This document shows positions 20,288 to 31,300 of a stretch of DNA of 64,000 nucleotides, one piece after another. Under the pieces are notes generated by a model. The model was given only the letters and a program-made list of their open reading frames with translations, made no database searches and was not told the DNA's origin. Both the position numbers and the translations under genes were made by a program. Every line of letters starts with the position of its first letter. Within the stretch, counting starts at the first letter, position 1. Source of the stretch: Diplonema japonicum (Eukaryota > Euglenozoa > Diplonemea > Diplonemida > Diplonemidae). The stretch spans positions 62,001-126,000 of the forward strand of contig OZ025723.1 in the NCBI GenBank assembly GCA_964019335.1, in the 5' to 3' direction.

Positions 20288-22120
20288 ATGAATATGGGGA
20301 GCCGAGGAGAGGTCCAGACTAGCTACACAACAAATGCTAAAAAGGGCCAGGACCCTGTCACCATTGACAACAGGGACATGGTGAAGGTGATTCAAACAAA
20401 GTTCAAGAAGCTCGTGGCCCAAAACCGACAATGCGGCTGCACGGCGAAATGGCTGTTCTACGTCCGCCGCGGTGAGGTCAAGGCGATCAAGAAAGAAACC
20501 GTCGAGCGAGTCAAGTTCGAAAAGACCCACATCGCAACCACTGTAATGGACATAGCCATCCAACCTGACCAGGACTCTGCAAAATGGGAACCTGATGTGT
20601 TCGCGGTTATAGATAATCACGGGACCTTCTACGTGGCCACCATGAACCCTCAGGACCCAACAGCAGATTATGAAATCCTGGCAACTGCAAGCATCGAGGG
20701 AACCACGCTGCAACAAGTTTCCTGGCTGACGCCGAAGGACCTGATGTTGATGGCGAAGAACGGTTCGTTGTGGCACGTCCACATGACTGGGCTGCAGGAG
20801 GAGTTCCGCAAGCTCAACCCCACAAGGATTCTCTCCACATGCCCGGATATCGAACCCGTTCCTGTTCCCTTTGAAAAGTCCGACTGGATAGTCAGTGTTA
20901 TGGTAGAGGACGACCGTGTGTCAGATGTGGCGTACACATGTAACCCGAATGATTCTTCCAAGTGGATTGTTGTTGCTCATAATGAGCTGGTTCCGATACT
21001 TACTCAATCTGATAATTTGTGGGCGTTCTTTAGTTCCCTGAAGCCTGACGATACCCCTGTGAAGTGTGTTGCCTGGATGGGCTCCGAAGTCTTCCCAGAC
21101 CTCTACTCCACCCTCGCGATCCTCACCAACGAGGGCCGCTCCCTGTGGCTTTACAACATCAACCTGTCCGAGCAAATACCCGTTCCTTTAATCGAACCCT
21201 TCCACAAAGTCGACATCTCCGCACAAGCCGCCGAATGGACCATCCCCGAACCCTACGCGCAGAACCCGAAATGGATCCTTGAATCCAGCGGTGACACATT
21301 AATCATCACCGCCATGGGGCTTAAGATGGTTGTGATGGTCAAGTTGAAGGCGAAGAAGGACGGTCCTGGGTACGATGTGGTCGTTAATGACTGGGTGTTC
21401 TCGGGGTTCATGAAGGCGAACCAGTGTGAGAAGAATAAGTCAGAGGAAGTGCTGCTCTCGATGGTGGTTCCTGCGTACAAGGGAACCGGTGAGAAGAAGC
21501 CGCTTGAGATGTGTTTGATGTCCACACACCAGCTGGCGACCTGCAAGGGTCTTATGGAGATAGAAGCTAATGTAGTGGAGCCCCCTGCACCTGCACCAGC
21601 ACAAGCGTCGGCACCTGCACCCACGCCCATACCCACACCTGCACCCCCATCTACTGTGCCGCCCGTCACGCCGCCGACGACAGCTCCTCTACCGCCACCC
21701 ACGGCCTCGACCTCGCATGAGGTCATGGCCCCAAGACAGAGGAAGGGTCGGTCTGCCACACCGTCGCCTCCGCCGCCTCCAACATCTCCCCCGCCTCCCC
21801 CTGCGCCCACTGTGGACCCCCTCCCTCCCTTCTCGGCACCCACCTCGACACCCTCCACAGCCACTGAGCTGGGCAACTCCCTCCACCACCTGCAGGCCAC
21901 GCTCCAGAGCCTCCAGGGCGCCATCAAGGCCAACCATGAACGCACCAACGAGAAGATCGACGGGCTCGAAGTGCAGCTCACCACGTACAGACAAGCCCTC
22001 GACTCCCACCACACGTCTAACCTCAAACTGGTGTCGCAGCAGTCGTCAGACCTGCAAAGGGCCAGCAACACGTACTACAGGGGCGTCGAGGCTAATATCC
22101 GTACCGTGCAGGTGTGAATT

Positions 22121-22167
<47 letters not shown>

Positions 22168-23448
22168 GGGATATATTTACTCTTTTTTTTTAACAGAGCA
22201 AAATAGAAGAGGACACTGTGGAACTGGGGAAGTTCTTGAAGGCACCAACGGAGAAGATGATGCTCGAGATGAGCGATGCGAACAAGCAGTCTCTGGAAGG
22301 GATCAGGTGCGTGGGAAAAAAAAAAAAAAAAAAAAAACTGACAATAAAAAAAAAAAAAAGGAATGCTATGGAGGGCTTTGGCTCCGACATGTTCGACACG
22401 ATAGTCGAAGAGATCACAGATTACCAGAACAGGTCCGCCTCGAATTCAATTCTAAAAAAAAAAAAAAAAAAACCAACCACAGTACGCCTAAGGACACCAG
22501 AGAGGTGGCACGTGCCTTCAATGAAGAGCTGAAGGGCCAGCTGTCGGCTATGCTGGAGAAGCGTTGGGAGGAGATCTGCAACTTCCAAGTTATGTTAGAG
22601 CTGGACTACATAGGGTAAGATTCACAACATAAACAAAAAACAAAACAAAAAAAAACCCATTCCAACAGCATCTGCAAAGACATCGAGAAGCACCTGCAAC
22701 AGATCCTCAACGACACACGGACGTCTGCAGCCCGGGAGGTGGGGAGACAGCTGGGTGACCACACTGCAAAGCGAGCACAAATGCTGCAAGAATTGGGTTT
22801 CAAACTGGACAGAAAGTTCGAAGCAATCTCACAGGAGGTGTGTGCAAAATCTTTATATAAAAAAAAAAAAAAAAAACAGATCCGAGGTCTCAGCGACACA
22901 TACACCAAGACGAGCATGAACGCAGCACAACGGACAGACAGGTTCCTTGACCAACAGGATGCAAACCCTACACCTGTCAAGCAGCAACATGCTTCCTACT
23001 CTGGGCCCCGACTTGATCCCTCCGACGCTGATTTCTACATGGAGCAGGGGAGGTGGAGCGAGGCAGTTGACGCCATAAACAACAGCGAAAACAGAGATTT
23101 GCTATACCCGAAATTCCGTACCCGATACCAGACTGATGGGGAGATCGAGCAGATTCTGGAAGTTCTTGGGACAGAACAGAGGATTGTTCTTCTCAGAGAT
23201 GTCTTCGTCAATGTGCATTCCTGTGAACAGGCGGTGTCGAAAAGCTGGCTAGTCCGACTGCTTCGAAAGCTCAAAGGTACGGTGAACCCCACCACACATG
23301 GATACCTTGGTGGAATCCTGAGTTTCGGGTTGGAGCAGTTTTCGGCGAATAAGGTTTGGGGAAGAAGAAAAAAAAAAAAAAAAAAAAAAAAAACCAGCTC
23401 ATCGAGGCGTCGTTGAAAAATTTCGGTCAATCTCACAGATTTTTGTAA
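20288..23448 (+). CDS. EDC4/Ge-1-like mRNA decapping scaffold, six introns
   Basis: Seven exons (20288-22111, 22197-22306, 22361-22432, 22483-22614, 22669-22837, 22880-23353, 23398-23448) join to 943 residues with every junction in frame. The N-terminal 430 residues are beta-strand rich with WD-like repeats (DVFAVIDNHGTFYVATM, YSTLAILTNEGRSLWLYN). A Pro-rich linker follows (nt 21590-21850), then long coiled coils. The C-terminal alpha-helical module includes EQGRWSEAVDAINNSENRD. This order of beta-propeller, Pro-rich linker, coiled coil and helical C terminus is that of EDC4/Varicose/Ge-1, which scaffolds DCP1-DCP2 decapping in P-bodies. Assignment rests on architecture and weak motif similarity. 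All introns sit in the coiled-coil and C-terminal third. Confidence 0.6.
22112..22196 (+). other. Intron, 85 nt, with A42 run
   Basis: GTGTGA to AACAG. A run of 42 A (22123-22164) is followed by ATATATTTAC and T9. Phase 0. Confidence 0.85.
22307..22360 (+). other. Intron, 54 nt
   Basis: GTGCGT to AAAAG with two A runs. Phase 2 junction restores AGG. Confidence 0.75.
22433..22482 (+). other. Intron, 50 nt
   Basis: GTCCGC to CCACAG with one A run. The 5' site is atypical, but removal is needed to join the two coding frames. Confidence 0.7.
22615..22668 (+). other. Intron, 54 nt
   Basis: GTAAGA to CAACAG, A-rich with CAAAACAAAA-type sequence. It joins two coding frames. Confidence 0.8.
22838..22879 (+). 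other. Intron, 42 nt
   Basis: GTGTGT to AACAG with a 17-18 nt A run. Divisible by three and stop-free. Confidence 0.75.
23354..23397 (+). other. Intron, 44 nt
   Basis: GTTTGG to ACCAG with a long A run. Removal leads to a 17-codon last exon ending at 23448. Confidence 0.75.
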
Positions 23449-24125
23449 AAAAATAAAAAAAAATGATAATAATGAATGAGAGGGGGTACTTTTTCTCTTA
23501 GCCTTCCCTCCCCCTCCCCCTTATTAATGCTCCAAAGGGAGGGGGGGGGGGAGAGAGAGAGAGAGAGAGAGAAAAGGACAGTAGGGTCCAAAGGATCTAT
23601 TAAAAAGGGGGAAAGAAAAAGAATTAAAAAGTTAAAACTGGGATTTAAAAAAAAAAAAGATCTCCTTTTAGGTCGCTACTTCCCTCCTTCCCCAAGTTAG
23701 TGTTCTTTTTTTTTCTTTGGCGGGCCGTTGCTAACCACTTCGTTCCTATCATAGTGAATTCTTTTTTTTTATTCATTGTCTTTCAAACTAGGAGAAGAGT
23801 GGAAATACAAAAAGAGGCGAGGCAGAAGGGGAGGGGGAAAAGAAAGAAAAATGAAAATACAGACGGGAAAAAAAAAAGGAAAGAAAAAAAAAAAGAAAAA
23901 AGAAAAAAAAACTATCAAAAAAAAGGGGTGAAACTTATAGGCAAGAATGAAATAAGAAAAAGGAAATGAAACGTGACTCCCATCGACATTTCTTTTTTTT
24001 TTTCCTCCCCCCCTTTTCAGTTCCCTCTTTCAAAAAAAGAAAAAAAAAAAAAGAGTAACTACCGAACGGTAACATTTTTTGTTCTTTTTTTTTAGTGTGC
24101 AATACGACCGGGGGCTTGGGGAGTG

Positions 24126-24156
<31 letters not shown>

Positions 24157-24301
24157 CCAACCTTCCTCTCTTTTTTTTTCCCCCCTTTCCCACCGTTTCC
24201 TTTTTTTTTCAATCAACAACACAAAAGGTTCTTTTATGATATGTCCAAAAAAAAATAATAAAACGACAAAAAAAAAATGCTTGCGAAGTCCATGCAGTTT
24301 C

Positions 24302-24337
<36 letters not shown>

Positions 24338-24442
24338 ACAAGTAGATACACCGATATCGTTAGTAAAAGCTGGCAACAAACTTTAGTTATTCCCTTCGCC
24401 TTTATTTATCCCACAAGAGAAAAAAAAAGGGGGGGGAGGGAA
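23449..24442. repeat. Intergenic low-complexity region with GA repeat
   Basis: 994 nt. It contains a (GA)n tract at about 23552-23573, many A/T/G/C runs including an A run of about 29 nt near 24306-24335, and a short mixed island (24336-24415). No gene or structured RNA is seen. Confidence 0.65.
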
Positions 24443-24445
24443 ATG

Positions 24446-24477
<32 letters not shown>

Positions 24478-25672
24478 AGAAGAGACATCCGCCCGCAGGG
24501 AACGACGGGACAAGGAGTTCTACAATGGAATCTACAGCTACATGCAGGACCAGCTGGCGTACCTAAAAAGAAAAATCGCAAAAAAAACTTGCGCCGTGCA
24601 GACTGATCTGACAGTGTGCAAGCAAGACATTGATGTAGAATGCTTAGAAGATGTCATAAGGCTGCTGATCGAAGACGCCCACCAGTCAGACGCTGCAGGA
24701 TACCGCTTGGGAAAATGCCTTTTGCGGTCTGAGAAACTAACCACAATTCTGTCAAAAATAAGCGAAAAGGCAGAGAAGCTCCTTAGCTCAACCGGCAGCA
24801 AAAACAAAACTGAAGCAGAGCTGCTAAACACCTCAAACATGCACGAAATGAACATGGAACTAGAAGTAAAACTGAAGGAACAACAAGCCACCCACGAAAC
24901 AGAACTCAACAATCTCAAGGAATCAGCGGAAATAGAAACAACACTACAAATCGATGCGGCTGTAGCCGTTGCAAAAAATGACGGTATTCTAAACCTGAAA
25001 AAAGCAGAGACCGCATGGAAAGCCACCGAGGAAACAATCATCTCCAGCGCAAACAAAGCCGCGTCGATCCATGCAATGGAAAAACTGCAACTAGAACGAA
25101 GCCTCGCCAGCTCAAAAAAGACAGTCGAACAGCTTGAATCCGACAAAGAGGAACTCCTTTCAACCCTGAAGGCCAAGACAGAACTCATCGCATCGCTTAA
25201 ACAGATGTCTTTAGAACACGATCTCATAGAAAAGGAACGGGGTGTGGAAGCTGCCGCAAGAATATCCACTGCTGCTATGGAGCTTTCAAACCTGGTTGCT
25301 CAGCAACACCAGCAAACTGCGAAGTCGGAAGCGGCCTCGGCGGCTTTGGTCAAACGCCTCAAATCTACCTTTGAGCAACGGCAGGGTGATCTGGAAGCTG
25401 CCTTTATAGACGTTCATAGTAAGTTGTCCTGTCTGCAGGAGGAGCATCGTACGCTTCTCAAGCTTCACGCGGCGACGTGCTCTGACCTCACGAGAACCCT
25501 CTGCCGCCCTCCTGTTGTTCCAACTACTGCGTCTTCCGACAGAAAGTTCAATAAAAAGGTGCAAAACCCCGCGCCACGAGCCGTCATCTTCCCCCCGTCC
25601 CGCCCTCACCTCAGCCCCGCGGTTACCTACCGTCCTTACGCCCCTCAACTACCGCGAACGGCACACCGGTGA
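24443..25672 (+). CDS. Coiled-coil protein of unknown function
   Basis: A 409-residue intronless ORF starting with an Asn/Ser-rich tract, then a helical, conserved-looking region (IYSYMQDQLAYLKRKI, VECLEDVIRLLIEDAHQ). Coiled coil extends over about residues 100-345, and a Pro/Arg-rich tail ends the protein. The ATG follows a G/A-rich leader. No family is recognised. Codon use matches neighbouring genes, and the stop is followed after 116 nt by the next gene. Confidence 0.75.
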
Positions 25673-25788
25673 CGACTTCCCCCTTTTTCAAGGTGGTCTT
25701 CGGTGGGGTTTTTTTTTTTTTTTTGTATTATTATTATTTATGGCACATTCTGGGGGGTAGGGAGAAAAAGAAAGACAAGGAAAGAGAG

Positions 25789-27078
25789 ATGACAAAGAGG
25801 AAGCATGAAGAAGAGGAAACCGACGAGCTCAGCGGGTTCAGCTCGATCGTAGTCGAGACAGGTGCATGGAAGGCCTCGTTTGGATACTCAGGCATGCACG
25901 ACCCGGAGTACGTGGTCCCGAGCTGCTACGTAGAAGGGGAAAAGGGGAAGGAGTACGGCATGAGGGGTCTGGCGCTCCCGAGAGAAGGTGAGGTGGGCGA
26001 GGGCTGGGACGCGGAGGGGCTGGCACGGGTGGTTTTGTCAATGGGGGATGCAATGCCGGTGGTCCTTGTCGACCCACCAGACATAACACAAGATGTTAGA
26101 AAGGAGCGCATGGAGACCTTCATCGAAACGCACGGCATACCCGCAGTGGGCCTTGTCCTTGACGCATGCTGTGTACCCTACGCGTGTGGCGTGGACCGAG
26201 GCATCGTCATGGACATAGGCCACACAGGAACACGGTTCACAACAGTTGTCGATGGTTACGTTTTAACCAAACCATCTACCCGATCAGAGTTCGGGGCTGC
26301 AGCGTGTTGCAAGAACTGGGAAGGCATTGTTCTCGAGAAGATGGGCCGGCCCTTACTGACAGAGGTCGAGTACCTTAAAAAAAGCGTGAACGGGGAACCA
26401 AAACGCTTCACAAGCCCTTCCGAACTTTCGCTTGCCCAAGAAGCAACCCACCTGAACCGCACGTTGGCCATGCATTCCAGCTACAGAGACATCCTGAGAA
26501 AGCGTGCGTTTCACAAGATAATGGAATCGCTCGCGGTGTCTAATGAGGAAGAAAGCGAATCTGTTTGGGAGCTTCCGGACATGTCATCGATAACGCTAAC
26601 GGGGAAGGAGCGAAAGGCGTTGGGAGATGTGTACTTCCAGGGGAAGAAGAATGTTGTGACCGGGGAAATGCCTCGCGGTGTCGGGGTGTGCAAGCTTGAG
26701 GAAACAGGGCATTTCCACCCAGAGTACTCCTTCCAGAGCCTCATTCAGAAATGCATTTACACGGTGGAGCCTGCGCTCCGGCCTCGTCTCGCTGACAACG
26801 TTCTCCTCAAAGGAGGCGGTACCCGCCAACCCGGCTTTCACGACCGCCTTCAGTCAGAGCTGTCCAAAATATTTTCTGTCTACGTCAAGCCCAACGTTTC
26901 CTCCTTCCGTCACTGCGGGTCGAAGGATGCACCCGATGTCATAAGCTGGACAGGCGCATCTATTATTTCATCCATGACGTCGTACATCCCAAACTTCATC
27001 AGCAAGCAGCAGTGGGAAGAAGAGGGCCCCAACGTCATCGCAACACGGCTACCTTTTGCACCCGGAGCCGGGAAGTGA
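25789..27078 (+). CDS. Actin-related protein, ARP4/BAF53-like
   Basis: A 429-residue actin-fold protein. The first nucleotide-binding loop (SIVVETGAWKASFGYSG) lacks the actin Gly-Ser-Gly pattern. The second loop is VMDIGHTGTRFTTVVDGY. The C-terminal signatures are LLKGGGTRQPGFHDRLQSEL and WTGASIISSM with ISKQQWEEEGPNV. The degenerate first loop and overall pattern fit nuclear ARP4, a subunit of INO80/SWR1/NuA4/BAF chromatin complexes. Other divergent ARPs cannot be excluded. Residues 200-330 contain a lineage-specific insert. No intron. The start lies after a purine-only leader. Confidence 0.8.
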   Translation: MTKRKHEEEETDELSGFSSIVVETGAWKASFGYSGMHDPEYVVPSCYVEGEKGKEYGMRGLALPREGEVGEGWDAEGLARVVLSMGDAMPVVLVDPPDITQDVRKERMETFIETHGIPAVGLVLDACCVPYACGVDRGIVMDIGHTGTRFTTVVDGYVLTKPSTRSEFGAAACCKNWEGIVLEKMGRPLLTEVEYLKKSVNGEPKRFTSPSELSLAQEATHLNRTLAMHSSYRDILRKRAFHKIMESLAVSNEEESESVWELPDMSSITLTGKERKALGDVYFQGKKNVVTGEMPRGVGVCKLEETGHFHPEYSFQSLIQKCIYTVEPALRPRLADNVLLKGGGTRQPGFHDRLQSELSKIFSVYVKPNVSSFRHCGSKDAPDVISWTGASIISSMTSYIPNFISKQQWEEEGPNVIATRLPFAPGAGK

Positions 27079-27215
27079 CACTGCTCTCCCTTTTTTTCTA
27101 CATACACCTGTGTTCCTTAACAATGAGATGTGTAGAGGTGAAAGTTTCTGAATTTTCTTTTTTTTTTTTTGTTGTTGCTTGAACAAGAAATAATTTAAAA
27201 AAAAAAAAACCAATA
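27079..27215. other. Intergenic spacer upstream of the TIR element
   Basis: T- and A-rich spacer ending in an A run and a CCAATA sequence that borders the inverted repeat. The TA at 27214-27215 is the likely left target-site copy. Confidence 0.5.
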
Positions 27216-27243
27216 TGAGCTCGTCCGGAAAAAAATGTCAACA
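27213..27243 (+). repeat. Left terminal inverted repeat
   Basis: ATATGAGCTCGTCCGGA followed by an A run and TGTCAACA. Pairs with 28222-28252. Confidence 0.85.
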
Positions 27244-28249
27244 AATGACCCTCCTATGCGGCGGAAAACCCCCGTTAAATTTCTAAGTAAAAAAGTAGTC
27301 CGACACCACTTTGTGTGCAGAAATGCAGTCTAAGCTTGATCACCATATAGGTCAAAATGCTCGCCGTTTGTTTTATTTTTAAAACGCACGTGCAAAAACA
27401 TGTTTTTTAGAATGGTTTTTGGCAAACGATTCAATTTGGGAGTTACAAATAACCCAGACTCCATTTTTTTATTTTCGTTTTTCCGTGAAAAGTGACAGGA
27501 GGAATGGACGCAGACTGAAAATCTGTGAAACCTTTGGGGTCATTTTGGGTGGGCTGGACTCTAAATCACTATTAAAATGGGGTGGGGAGAACTTACCCTT
27601 ACAGTGCCATTTTGGCCTATTTAAGGCTAAAAATCCCTTTAAAACCCCTTAAAAAAGCAAAATTTTCACTTTTAAAGTATTATGAGTGCAAAAGAAAAGG
27701 AAAACCATCAGCAGATGGGTTGAGAATGAAAGTTTGACCCCAAAGATACCAATGTCGAAGCTCTGCATGAGCAGGCAAGTGTTAAGAATTGGTTTTTCTG
27801 AAAAAGGCCAAAATCCCTTAGGAACCCCTTGAAAAAGCCAAAAAATAGGGTGTAAAAAACCGGATTTTCGGGGGCTATGCGGCGCCATATATTTTTCGCT
27901 AAGTACTTTTAACAGTAACCCGACCCTGGGCTGTACCCAGGGGTCACAAGTGCGCTTGATCACCAATTTTATGCACCCTAGATGCTGCATTTTAAGCAAT
28001 AAAATTGCATTTTAAACATTTTTCGCCGTTTTTCTGACCTCTATTTTTCGCTTCCCGGGGGCAGCCGGTTGCAAAGCCTGCCACCCTCATGGCAAAACAA
28101 GCATCGCAATTGAAAGAGCGGCGTCATGTACACCATATATGTCATCTTCCTATGGTTGCATGTTGCCCTTTTTTTGCTCAAATAATCAAAACAAGAAATT
28201 TTCGGAGGTGCCCAAAAAAAGTGTTGACATTTTCGTCCGGACGAGCTCA
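27216..28249. mobile_element. Non-autonomous DNA transposon (MITE-like) with terminal inverted repeats
   Basis: The left end TGAGCTCGTCCGGA and the reverse complement of the right end agree for about 28 nt with two mismatches. Both continue to AAAATGTCAACA. Each end is flanked by TA (27214-27215 and 28250-28251), within an ATAT that is itself palindromic, so a 2- or 4-nt duplication cannot be distinguished. The 1034-nt interior is mixed sequence, unlike every other intergenic region here. It has no transposase-sized ORF and carries degenerate internal repeats. A TA target suggests a Tc1/mariner-type transposase in trans, which is inference. The element lies between two co-directional genes. 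Confidence 0.8.
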
Positions 28250-28252
28250 TAT
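28222..28252 (-). repeat. Right terminal inverted repeat
   Basis: On the + strand it reads TGTTGACATTTTCG followed by TCCGGACGAGCTCATAT. It includes the palindrome CGTCCGGACG. Confidence 0.85.
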
Positions 28253-28312
28253 ATTGATGATGACAGAGCATTGTTGGGCTTGTCCGACTCTTTATACTTC
28301 CCCCCCTCCCCC

Positions 28313-28347
<35 letters not shown>
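28313..28347. repeat. AAT trinucleotide microsatellite
   Basis: About twelve AAT units just upstream of the next gene's GA-rich leader. Confidence 0.95.
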
Positions 28348-28349
<2 letters not shown>

Positions 28350-28381
28350 CTCGAAGGAGGGGTGGGGAAAGGGAGAGAACC

Positions 28382-31300
28382 ATGCAACGCACCCCCCCAC
28401 CAAGCCCAGGAGCGGCGGGGGATACTAGTATATTAACCTCGGTTACATCGGTGACGGGAGATGGCAGGTATCAAGACATCCACGGGTTCAGGACGAGGTA
28501 CATGACGAAGGAACTGCTGGAAAAGTGCTGTGGAGAGGAGGAGCTGGGGGAGGCTGTGAGTCTTGAGATCAAGTTGCCCCCAAAGGAGAAGGTGAAACGG
28601 ATCGAAAATTTGGATCTGGTGCCGAATCTGCAAACCTTGAAAATACCGAACCAGAGGGTGACAAAGATAGAAAACATCGCGCACCTGTCTGACCTAAGAG
28701 TGCTGAGCCTTAGAGGCAACCAAATCGAGAAACTCGACCTCCCTGTATTCAAATTCCTCACCGTTTTAGACGTCTCGAAAAATCTACTAGAAGACATCCC
28801 GTTGAACCTCGGCAGGCAATGCCCGCTCCTGAAGGAAGCCTCCTTCAAGGATTGCCAAATAAAAGCTCTGTCAAAGATACAGTCTATCCGACAATGTAGA
28901 AACCTGGAAATCCTCAATTTGAAAGGAAACCCAGTCACCGACGCAGCACACTACCGATCCTATGTAGTGTGGGCAACACCGACGGTCATAAAACTAGATG
29001 ACATGGCAGTAGACATGGCAGAACGGGAAGAAGCTGCAGTTAGGTGGCAACGAGAGGAACTCACATCGCGTGATCACAACATCAAGAGCCTTAAAGACCA
29101 GCTTGTTAAAGCGTCCACCGACCAAGATAATCTCGAAGGCAGGTTGTCTTCGCAATCCACCGCACTGGAGGTGACGAAGGCGACCATTTTTTCCCGCGAC
29201 AAGGAGCTTGTGAAACTCGAAGCTGAGAAAGAAACCATCCACACTCTCTCTGAAAAACGTGCAGACGAGCTCAACTCCATCCTCATCGAACTGATTCTCG
29301 TCAAGGGCGTCCTCGGCGAGCTCCTTCTAGAGCTAGACACACTCGACTACGATTACGCCATAAACGATTCCCTCAAAGACGTTATGATGAAGGCCGCCTC
29401 AGCCACCAGCAACCGTACCACACAGAGAGTCACCACCTCGTCTGAGCTCACTCAAAAGGTCATCGATTTGGAAGACACATTCAACCAAAAGATGACGTCT
29501 CAAGTCGCACTCAAAGAACAAGCACAGAAGGCGTCCACTCTGGAAGCGCAGGTTGCCTCTCTTCAAACCCAGCTTGAGGCAGCCCAGACGCAGCCCACCC
29601 TCGTCATCACCCCCGACCACTCCAACGGCCTCCATACCGCGAACCGAGTGCAGCATCTTGAAGACACCCTCGAGTCTGAACGGACGAGAATTGTAGCTCT
29701 CTCCCAAGACCTTGAAGTGCTTCGCAAAGACAAGCTGCAGCATGTCATCACTCACCAGCAGCTCGAGGAGGAAAGGGTCAAAGTTGTTGCCCTGCAGCGC
29801 CAGATTGAAACCGCAAACACAAGCAACGAGACTGCGGAGATCCTTGCCCTTGAACGGGAAGTGCGATCCCTGAGGGAGCAGGTCATAGAGGCCGAGAACA
29901 CCATCGAGCAACTGAACGAGGAAGTGAAGGCAAAGGACAGTGGCATGGACGAGGATACCATGCAGAAGGTAATGAGGATGGAGGAAGAGAACGACGAGCT
30001 AAGGGAGCATTACGGTGGGGCGTTGGCAAGACTAGAGGCGACGGAGATCCTGAGAGAGCAGGCAGAAAAGAAGGCGTCAGAGGCCGTTCAAATCGAAGGT
30101 GAAGTTGCCCTCTCAAACGACCAGCTGGAGACGGGGAATAAAAAGCTGCGAGCTCTGTTGGAGGCAGCTGAACAGAGGGCCCGCTCGCTTGAGGCGGATA
30201 TCGCTGCCCTCACCAACGACAAGCGTGTGCACATCGTCACACAGCAGCAGCTCTCAGAAGCACTCAGCAAAGCCACCTCACTAGAAACTGTCATTGCTGA
30301 AAAGGACTCTTACATCACCTCGCTCAAGAGCGAGGTCAAGGTCCTTGAGACCGCCAACTACGACATCCTCAACGACAGCGGCTTCATCCGTCCGAACACC
30401 GGACATGACATGAAAGATCTGGAGGGCACAGTTAACACCTTGAAGGGAGACTTAAGCAGTGCTCAAAAGGACTCTCTGAAGCAAACACAAACAATCGAAG
30501 CTCTGCAGGAGAAAGTGCGCACGCTGCAAGAGCACTCTGTCGACAGGCAGCTGGACTGGCACGACGACTCGATCAACGGCGAAAAGGATGCACTGGAAAA
30601 CGAGGTCAGGGAGCTTACTGCCAAAGTCAAGTCGCTGCAGCAGGAGCTGCATGACCTGCGTGAGGCAGCCCGGCAGCATGACAGGACGGTGGCGGATTTA
30701 AAAAACCTTGACGAAAAATACCGCAAGGCTGGTGCTGAGCGTGAAGTGCGCGAAGCAGAGAAAGACGACACAATTGAAAAGCTGAGAAAGACCATTTTAG
30801 ACCTGCAGAATGGGAAGTCGGACGCAGCACGCAACATGAATGACTGCATTAGGCAGATCGACGGCAACAACGAAACCATCATGTGCCTGGAGGAAGAGCT
30901 GGAAACAGCGAACCAAAAGTTCACAGACCTGCAGGCCCAAGGACGTGTGGACCTCGCAGAGCTCATGAAAAAGCTGGAGGCCCTCCAAGCTGATCTGGAT
31001 AAGGTCAGTTCGGAGAACAGCGAAAATAAAAAGGCAAAAGAAAAGCTTGAGGCAGAGACCGGAAGGCTACGCCGAGGCAGCAGCGGTGCTCTGGCCGATG
31101 ATTCGGACGACATGATGACAACGTCGAGGCAGGGCTCGTACTACTTCAAGAACAGCAGGGCGTCTATCGAAGCGAAGACTCACACACACTCGAGACTGTC
31201 AGAAGCTACGGGGAAAGTGGAAACCTTGGAGACCGTGATAGAGCAGAAAGACATAATAATCTCAACGCTGCAGAGCGAGCTGAGGGAGCTGGAGGCTGTG

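Noticed and set aside
27419..27999. Small ORFs within the TIR element
   Set aside because: 77 and 116 codons, opposite strands, no transposase motifs.
28313..28347. CRISPR-like or regulatory repeat
   Set aside because: It is a plain AAT microsatellite; no CRISPR array exists in this eukaryotic window.
28139..28381. In-frame N-terminal extension of the LRR gene
   Set aside because: It crosses the transposon end and the AAT microsatellite (poly-Asn); the ATG at 28382 is preferred.
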